Assembly: GCA_039024375.1 (NCBI GenBank)
Contig: JBCCQK010000250.1
Location: 1 to 11,235, forward strand
Direction: 5' to 3'
Length of the DNA stretch: 11,235 nt
Origin: JAFMDF01 sp039024375
GTDB lineage: Bacteria; Bacteroidota; Bacteroidia; Chitinophagales; Saprospiraceae
A program made the translations under genes and the position numbers. Shown one piece after another: positions 6,539 through 11,235 of the stretch (positions are counted from its first letter, which is position 1; every line of letters starts with the position of its first letter). The notes under the pieces were generated by a model. It made no database searches. It was not told the DNA's origin and saw only the letters and a program-made list of their open reading frames with translations.

Positions 6539-7378
6539 TTAATTCAACAATTCTAAACTTACCTGCGCCACGCCCGCTTTGGTCAAATCAATTTGCTTGG
6601 CCGCCGCTGTTGATAAATCAATGATTCTAGGTTTGCCCGCTTTGTCGAAAGCCTTGGAGGGATTGGGCCCTCGGTCGTTGATACGAACTTCCACACATTG
6701 GTTGGTGTCCATTCGACAAACTTTCACTTTTGAATTGTAGGGCAAGGTCCAATGGGCCGCCGTCATCGCTTTTTTGTCGTATTTTTCGCCGTAGGCGGTG
6801 GTGCGCCCGTGAAATTTCTTATGGTAATAACTTGCTTCTCCCGTTTGAATGATGCGGTTGACGTTTCCTTGAATTACGGGAGGTTGTTCGGCGGGCAACT
6901 CCTTTTCAACGGGTGTCGCTGCCTTTTCAACGGGCTTACTGCTTTCCGTAGGCGTCAGCGTTAAGGTTTCTCTTTCGGGTTCATTCAACGAGACAACAAA
7001 TCCCGTCAATCCTTTTTTCTCCGCAAACTGCTGATAACTCACCGCCGAGTTTTTATCTTTAAATGGCCCAACCATTACTTTATAAACCGTACTATTATTG
7101 GCACCGTTGTCCATTTTGACTAATAAGTTTTTAAACCATTGCCCCTGCAGTTCGGTCGCATATTTCACTACATTCGGATAATTCGAAAAAGTCGCTACTT
7201 GTAATGCAAAGCCTTCCTTTCGAGCACGTTTCACTTCTAATTGGTATAAATCGTTGGGCTGGTAGGCTTCCGCAAAATCTTTACCATAGTTGGTGGGTTC
7301 GGAAGTCGTTGCTTGTTGTGCTTGAAGGTAGAAATAGCTACAAGCGGATAAAGTAATCAAGAAGAATAATTTTCTCAT
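6539..7378 (-). CDS. RlpA-like protein with N-terminal SPOR and C-terminal double-psi beta-barrel
   Basis: This is a 279-residue envelope protein of the RlpA family, whose characterised members bind denuded septal peptidoglycan through SPOR and, in some species, act as lytic transglycosylases at the septum. The N-terminus (MRKLFFLITLSAC) is a signal peptide. L10-S11-A12-C13 fits a lipobox, but a type I cleavage near LQA-QQ (20/21) is also possible. A SPOR domain spans about 55-131 (FALQVATFSNYP to GFVVSL). A Pro/Glu/Thr-rich linker (132-170) follows, and then the RlpA double-psi barrel (about 178-277) with TGEASYYHKKFHGRTTAYGE, YD (200-201), TAAH (206-209), RINDRGP (232-238) and RIIDLS (251-256). 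The acidic residues and histidine expected of the active form are present. The domain order is reversed relative to E. coli RlpA, where SPOR is C-terminal. I chose the ATG at 7378 over one at 7426 because it begins the signal peptide and the candidate promoter overlaps the longer start. Confidence 0.88.
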   Translation of the reverse strand: MRKLFFLITLSACSYFYLQAQQATTSEPTNYGKDFAEAYQPNDLYQLEVKRARKEGFALQVATFSNYPNVVKYATELQGQWFKNLLVKMDNGANNSTVYKVMVGPFKDKNSAVSYQQFAEKKGLTGFVVSLNEPERETLTLTPTESSKPVEKAATPVEKELPAEQPPVIQGNVNRIIQTGEASYYHKKFHGRTTAYGEKYDKKAMTAAHWTLPYNSKVKVCRMDTNQCVEVRINDRGPNPSKAFDKAGKPRIIDLSTAAAKQIDLTKAGVAQVSLELLN

Positions 7379-7422
7379 CGTTCGGATTATTTTCTGTTTT
7401 CTACGTGTGTCTAAATAAATAT

Positions 7423-7453
7423 CCAAGATACTTGGAACTGCTTAAAGACGCAA
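7423..7453 (-). promoter_or_regulatory. Candidate promoter of the rlpA-like gene
   Basis: On the - strand, TTG (7453-7451) is followed after 20 bases by TATCTTGG (7430-7423), one base off the Bacteroidota -7 consensus TAnnTTTG and at the expected spacing from a -33 TTG. The implied transcription start leaves a leader of about 35-40 nt before the ATG at 7378. It lies in the 129-base gap after the methyltransferase gene, suggesting the rlpA-like gene is transcribed on its own. Confidence 0.45.
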
Positions 7454-7507
7454 CTATCCGTTGATTTATTGCGGTTATTTGCCGATTTTGAATAAAAAAT
7501 GCCGCTT

Positions 7508-8245
7508 TCAAATTCGCTTTCTGAGAAATGGGAGTAGCATTGGTACTTTTTCTTTATATTCCTTGTAAGCCTTTCCATGAGTCGTTATCAAATCTTTTTC
7601 CTCGAAATAGATGCCTATCAGAACGTACGAAGTCATTAACAAAGCGAACAATAGATGGCTTACCGTCATAGTTGGTGTTGCCCAAAAAGCGATTAAAAAA
7701 CCCAAATAAAGCGGATGTCTGACTTGTTGATACAGAGTAGGGACTTCCATTTCTAAAGAGCGATAAGGTTTATTTTTATAAAAAAGATAGACCTGTCTAA
7801 GTCCGAAAAGGTCGAAGTGATGAATCGCAAAAGTTGATACGGCCACCAATAACCAACCTAATCCAAAAAGCCCGTATAGTATTTTTTGTCCAATAGGATT
7901 TTCAACCACCCAAACTACGCCACCGAGCGGTTGCCAGAAAAAAATAACCATTAATAAGACAAGGCTAGAAAGCAAAACGTAAGTACTGCGCTCTAATACA
8001 GACGGAAGAAAAGTGGCCAACCATTTTTTGAAAGACGCTCTGGCCATCAACGAATGTTGTGCCCCAAAAATCACTATCAACCCTATATTGACAAAAAAGG
8101 CTCGCCAAAATGGTAACTTCACTGTGCTATCTAAAGTATTGGCAAGTCCAAAGTTTCCAACGAAAGCTATCAACAGTAAAGTAACCGAAGATGCTACGAG
8201 GTAACAAAATAAGCCATACAATAAAAAAGCGGTTCGTTGAATCAT
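7508..8245 (-). CDS. mddA: MddA-like membrane S-methyltransferase (probable methanethiol S-methyltransferase)
   Basis: This 245-residue polytopic membrane protein belongs to the NnrU/isoprenylcysteine-methyltransferase-like superfamily and most resembles MddA, which methylates methanethiol with S-adenosylmethionine to give dimethyl sulfide. Hydrophobic segments lie near 6-30, 52-66, 86-106, 122-142 and 180-212. MddA-like features are GAQHSLMAR (61-69), LERSTYVLLSSL (84-95), NHFDLFGLRQV-like HHFDLFGLRQV (142-152), the cofactor-site motif VRHPLYLGF (175-183) and FEEKDL (214-219) followed by YKEYKEKVP. The length is close to that family. I chose the ATG at 8245: the reading frame extends to 8332, but that would overlap the upstream hydrolase gene and put a polar, cysteine-containing stretch before the first membrane segment. 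The hydrolase gene ends 58 bases upstream in the same direction, so the two may share a transcript. Substrate is inferred from family resemblance; another small thiol is possible. Confidence 0.75.
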   Translation of the reverse strand: MIQRTAFLLYGLFCYLVASSVTLLLIAFVGNFGLANTLDSTVKLPFWRAFFVNIGLIVIFGAQHSLMARASFKKWLATFLPSVLERSTYVLLSSLVLLMVIFFWQPLGGVVWVVENPIGQKILYGLFGLGWLLVAVSTFAIHHFDLFGLRQVYLFYKNKPYRSLEMEVPTLYQQVRHPLYLGFLIAFWATPTMTVSHLLFALLMTSYVLIGIYFEEKDLITTHGKAYKEYKEKVPMLLPFLRKRI

Positions 8246-8303
8246 TAGACTTTGTTCGGTACAAATTATTATCTCAGAAATTCTAATTACGAAACAAAAG
8301 CTA

Positions 8304-9608
8304 CTATTCTGGCTTAGCGTGTAATAATTCAAGTCCCGTGGAAGAACGAGGTACGAAGCCTTCCCAAGTTTCTGGATTAGAGTCGGCAGGCAGATTTAGA
8401 TACTTTTCAAAAGCTCCCTTTTTCAAATACTTGCCAATGAAAGCCGTGACAAAGTGTTGATTGATATTATTAATGCGACGTTGGTCCCAAGAAGGTTCGG
8501 CGTAGCGATAGTATTCGTCGATATGCAAACCCGGCTGCAAAGCGGCAGGCGGTGGTGGATTCGGCGCCACGTTATGTCGAGCATTCATATACGTCAATAA
8601 GTAACGTTCTGTATTAATGGTCCCTTCGTAAATGGCTTTAATTCCCGTTTCGTACCCCGAAATATCGTCTTGACTTCCCGCTACAAACAGGGTAGGAATT
8701 TGTAATCCTTTCAATCCATCGGCGTCCCAAACTTTTTGGCTCATTCCCCAAGGCGCAAAGGCGACCACCGCTTTGATTCGGCTATCCACGGTAGCTCGAT
8801 AGTTAGGGTGGCTATTTCCTCGAACCACCAATGCGTCACTTCCCTTCGTCATCCCTTTGAAAAAACCAACGGCACCATCGCTGTAGCCCGCCCCCGCTGC
8901 GTTCAATGCACCGTAACCACCCATGGAATAGCCAATAACCGCCGTATTATTAACATCTACCAATCCTTTTAACCAGTCCTCTTGTTCGCTCAACTTCCCC
9001 ATTTCGTCAATGACAAACAAAATATCTTTCGACCGATTGAGCAAGGTACTTGGAAACGGGGCGGCATCTCGGAAAGTGGATTCTGTGTGGTCAATGGCGA
9101 CAACAACGTAGCCTTTAGAAGCCAAATTTTCGGTCAAATAAGTCATTAAATATCTCGATCCAACGTAACCGTGAGAAACCACTACTAAAGGAAAAGCAGT
9201 ATCTGGTTGGATGGCCTCAGCATCTCGACTAGCTCTTCCTTTAAACGTAAATGGAATCAATGGTCGATTGGGGTCGTTTGCCGTTCCCATGACTTCTTCG
9301 TAAGTGACTATTTGTTCTTCCGAAGAGGGAATACTAGCTGGATACCACATTTCCACCGTCAACGGTCGGTCGTACATCGCTTCCGCTCCGTCTTTAAAAT
9401 TTAATACATCCACTTGATTTTTGTGAACGAGTTTCATCGTTTTTACCCCTACTAAGTAATCGCCACGAGCGGCCAATTCGGGCGCATCGGGAAGCCTATC
9501 ACCGTACAGAAAGTCGTCAAAGGGATTTTGCGCATTCATAAAAAGAGGCGTGATAAAACAAACAAAAGCTATAATGTGATGAAAAAATGTAGTACTGTTC
9601 TTATTCAT
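8304..9608 (-). CDS. Secreted alpha/beta hydrolase (dienelactone hydrolase/PAF-acetylhydrolase-like)
   Basis: This 434-residue alpha/beta-hydrolase-fold protein resembles the predicted dienelactone hydrolase group (COG4188-like), which also contains platelet-activating-factor acetylhydrolase relatives. An N-terminal signal peptide (FFHHIIAFVCFITPLFMNAQ, cleavage near residue 26) suggests export to the periplasm or beyond. The triad is readable: nucleophile S228 in the elbow GYSMGG (226-231), probable acid D314 or D315 in GSQDDISG (311-318), and H345 in NARHNVAP (342-349). HGYVG (146-150) fits the oxyanion-hole loop. The N-terminal part (about 50-135, including LTVEMWYPA) is the usual lead-in of this group. 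The ester substrate cannot be read from sequence. The ATG at 9608 is preferred over 9656 because it begins the signal peptide and a perfect -7 promoter element lies between the two. The gene is the probable first member of an operon with the methyltransferase gene. Confidence 0.85.
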   Translation of the reverse strand: MNKNSTTFFHHIIAFVCFITPLFMNAQNPFDDFLYGDRLPDAPELAARGDYLVGVKTMKLVHKNQVDVLNFKDGAEAMYDRPLTVEMWYPASIPSSEEQIVTYEEVMGTANDPNRPLIPFTFKGRASRDAEAIQPDTAFPLVVVSHGYVGSRYLMTYLTENLASKGYVVVAIDHTESTFRDAAPFPSTLLNRSKDILFVIDEMGKLSEQEDWLKGLVDVNNTAVIGYSMGGYGALNAAGAGYSDGAVGFFKGMTKGSDALVVRGNSHPNYRATVDSRIKAVVAFAPWGMSQKVWDADGLKGLQIPTLFVAGSQDDISGYETGIKAIYEGTINTERYLLTYMNARHNVAPNPPPPAALQPGLHIDEYYRYAEPSWDQRRINNINQHFVTAFIGKYLKKGAFEKYLNLPADSNPETWEGFVPRSSTGLELLHAKPE

Positions 9609-9643
9609 TGAAAAGGCCGTTTTTTTCGTTAAAAAGCATCGAA

Positions 9644-9651
9644 CAAATATA
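9644..9651 (-). promoter_or_regulatory. Candidate -7 promoter element of the hydrolase gene
   Basis: On the - strand this reads TATATTTG, a full match to TAnnTTTG. It lies 36 bases before the ATG at 9608, giving a leader of roughly 30 nt. No clear TTTG was seen at -33. The element lies just downstream of the alternative ATG at 9656, so transcripts from it would use the 9608 start. Confidence 0.45.
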
Positions 9652-9701
9652 CTCAAAATCGGAAAGGTATTTAGATTCTTTTTGATTTTACTTGGTAGAG
9701 A

Positions 9702-9785
9702 GGGAGATTCCTTGAGGGAATCTTTCTCTTTTGTTTAAAATAATGATGAAGATTCTCTCAAAGAATCTCCCTCAAAGATTCCCTT
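9702..9785. repeat. Nested inverted repeats built on AGATTC/GAATCT
   Basis: The 23-base arm 9702-9724 is the inverted copy of 9749-9771 with two mismatches, separated by 24 bases. Each arm is itself a hairpin: AGATTCC-TTGAG-GGAATCT (9705-9723, extendable to about 14 bp with wobbles) and AGATTCT-CTCAA-AGAATCT (9750-9768). A third half-copy, CAAAGATTCCCTTG, follows at 9772-9785. The gap separates divergent genes, so terminators are not expected here. A repeated palindromic (REP/MITE-like) element or a regulatory structure is more likely. Confidence 0.65.
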
Positions 9786-9855
9786 GTAAGATAGACCTAC
9801 CCAGAATTTTTTCAACAAAAAGAACCCGTTTATTAAAAAAAGAAAAACCTTATGC

Positions 9856-9863
9856 TATCTTTA
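9856..9863 (+). promoter_or_regulatory. Candidate -7 promoter element of comM
   Basis: TATCTTTA is one base off the Bacteroidota consensus TAnnTTTG and lies 38 bases before the comM ATG, leaving a leader of about 30 nt. The best upstream T-rich candidate (TTTATT at 9829) is slightly too far away for a normal -33 element, so this is a tentative call. Confidence 0.4.
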
Positions 9864-9901
9864 GGAACATTTTTAAAGAACGAAAGAAAACTACACCTCA
9901 C

Positions 9902-11235
9902 ATGCTAGTCAAAACCTACGCAAGCGCTGTTCAAGGCGTAGATGCACAAACCATTACCATTGAAGTCAATGCAGGTGGAGAAGTACCCCAGGGTCAATCT
10001 TACTACAACTTAGTAGGCTTACCCGATAATGCGGTTAAAGAAGGCTTTCAACGGATGGAAGCTGCTCTGAGCAACGTTGGCAAAAAGATGCCCAGATTGA
10101 AATTAGTTGTTAATCTAGCGCCCGCCGATATTCGCAAAGAAGGCAGCGCCTACGATTTACCCATTGCTATCGGCATTTTAGGAGCCTCCGACCAAATGAA
10201 ATCCGATAACCTCGCCGAATATATGATGATTGGCGAGTTATCTTTAGACGGTGGCGTTCGCCCCATCAAAGGGGCTTTGCCCATTGCTATTCAAGCCCGA
10301 AAAGAAAAATTTAAAGGCCTATTTGTTCCCAAAAAGAATGCTAGAGAAGCCGCCATTGTTAATGACTTGGCCGTTTATGGTGTCGATAACATTAAAGAAG
10401 TCATTGGCTTTTTCAATGGAGAACTAGATTTACAACCCGTTAAACTGGATACGAGAGACGAATTTCAAAACACTCAAAATCATTATAACCTTGACTTTTC
10501 GGATGTCAAAGGCCAAGAAAACATCAAAAGAGCCTTGGAAATAGCTGCTGCGGGTGGCCATAACGTCATTTTGATTGGTCCGCCTGGTGCGGGGAAAACG
10601 ATGTTGGCCCGAAGATTACCTACCATCTTACCACCACTCTCGTTACACGAAGCGTTAGAAACGACCAAGATTCATTCGGTAGCGGGGGTGCTACCCGCCG
10701 ATTCTGCGTTGGTTCCTATTCGGCCTTTTCGCTCTCCTCATCATACTATTAGCAATGTTGCCTTGGTGGGCGGTGGTTCCAATCCACACCCTGGCGAAAT
10801 TTCCTTAGCCCATAATGGTGTCCTCTTCTTGGACGAATTGCCCGAATTTCAGCGCTCCGTTTTGGAAGTGTTGCGGCAGCCAATGGAACAACGAAAAGTA
10901 ACCATTTCGAGGGCCAAGATTTCGGTGGACTATCCCGCTAGTTTTATGTTGATTGCGTCGATGAATCCCTGTCCTTGCGGCTATTTTAACCATCCATCCA
11001 AAGATTGTGTCTGCGGTGCAGGCGTCGTCAAGCGTTATTTGAACAAAATATCAGGCCCCTTACTAGACCGTATTGACTTACACGTCGAAGTAACCCCAGT
11101 ACCGTTAGAAATGCTCGCCAATTACGAACGAGAGTCGGAAACGAGTGATGACATTGCCAAACGCGTTGTTCAAGCCAGACTTATTCAAGAGCAACGCTTC
11201 CAGAACTTAAAATATGTTCATAGCAATGCGCAGAT
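9902..11235 (+). CDS. comM: ComM/YifB-family Mg-chelatase-like AAA+ ATPase (3' end beyond window)
   Basis: The first 444 codons of a protein that usually has about 510 residues; the frame is still open at the right edge, so the loss is due to the window and not a mutation. ComM homologues are hexameric AAA+ helicases that promote branch migration during integration of DNA taken up by natural transformation; in species without known competence the role is less clear. The N-terminal Lon-protease-like (ChlI) domain spans about 1-180, with YYNLVGLPDNAVKE (34-47) and RKEGSAYDLPIAIG (78-91). The Mg-chelatase AAA+ core follows, with Walker A GPPGAGKT (226-233), FRSPHHT (276-282), Walker B VLFLDE (307-312), an arginine-containing ISRAK segment (335-339) and a cysteine-rich loop, MNPCPCGY (354-361) plus DCVCG (368-372). 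DRIDLHVEV (389-397) is also diagnostic. It starts at the ATG at 9902, which gives the standard MLVKTYASAV N-terminus, and it diverges from the hydrolase gene. Confidence 0.95.
   Translation, partial: MLVKTYASAVQGVDAQTITIEVNAGGEVPQGQSYYNLVGLPDNAVKEGFQRMEAALSNVGKKMPRLKLVVNLAPADIRKEGSAYDLPIAIGILGASDQMKSDNLAEYMMIGELSLDGGVRPIKGALPIAIQARKEKFKGLFVPKKNAREAAIVNDLAVYGVDNIKEVIGFFNGELDLQPVKLDTRDEFQNTQNHYNLDFSDVKGQENIKRALEIAAAGGHNVILIGPPGAGKTMLARRLPTILPPLSLHEALETTKIHSVAGVLPADSALVPIRPFRSPHHTISNVALVGGGSNPHPGEISLAHNGVLFLDELPEFQRSVLEVLRQPMEQRKVTISRAKISVDYPASFMLIASMNPCPCGYFNHPSKDCVCGAGVVKRYLNKISGPLLDRIDLHVEVTPVPLEMLANYERESETSDDIAKRVVQARLIQEQRFQNLKYVHSNAQ

Noticed and set aside
10483..10993. Short - strand open frames within comM (10483-10668 and 10805-10993)
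   Set aside because: They are antisense to the Walker A/B-containing comM frame and are explained by its codon bias.
1..11235. tRNA, rRNA or known riboswitch genes
   Set aside because: I saw no cloverleaf-like sequence with a conserved TTCGANNC arm, no rRNA stretch and no recognisable riboswitch core in the intergenic regions.

Overview
The window looks like a chromosomal segment of a member of the Bacteroidota. Three things point there: protein families typical of that phylum, no clear Shine-Dalgarno sequences before the starts, and several matches to the Bacteroidota -7 promoter element TAnnTTTG upstream of genes. The long Asn-Gly linker in SucA and the short palindromic repeats between genes would suit a Saprospiria- or Cytophagia-like organism, but the sequence alone does not settle the class. 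Nothing suggests a plasmid, prophage, defence island or recently acquired segment.

Layout. The left part is on the + strand: an EamA-family drug/metabolite exporter (106-996), possibly coupled to a gene that enters from the left edge, and then sucA (1214-3997), the E1 subunit of 2-oxoglutarate dehydrogenase. These face a block of four - strand genes: thrS, threonyl-tRNA synthetase (4237-6198); an RlpA-like SPOR plus double-psi beta-barrel cell-wall protein (6539-7378); an MddA-like membrane methyltransferase (7508-8245); and a secreted alpha/beta hydrolase (8304-9608). On the right, diverging from the hydrolase, is a comM/yifB-type Mg-chelatase-like AAA+ ATPase (9902 to the right edge). It is cut off by the window, so only about 444 codons are present.

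Intergenic regions carry most of the unexplained structure. The sucA/thrS convergent gap (3998-4236) holds a strong bidirectional terminator and three more inverted repeats. The rlpA-thrS gap (6199-6538) holds three successive stem-loops, one of them a 69-nt near-perfect palindrome, plus a likely thrS -7 element. The hydrolase/comM divergent gap (9657-9901) holds nested inverted repeats built on AGATTC/GAATCT and likely promoters on both sides. A TAGTGACTAGT-type repeat sits directly on the stop codons of both the exporter gene and sucA.

Functionally the window is mostly housekeeping: TCA cycle, translation, septal or cell-wall processing, and DNA uptake/recombination. The most accessory-looking pair is the probable hydrolase-mddA operon, with a possible role in methylating methanethiol to dimethyl sulfide. 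I found no convincing novel multigene system. The observations most worth follow-up are the repeat families and the MddA-like enzyme.
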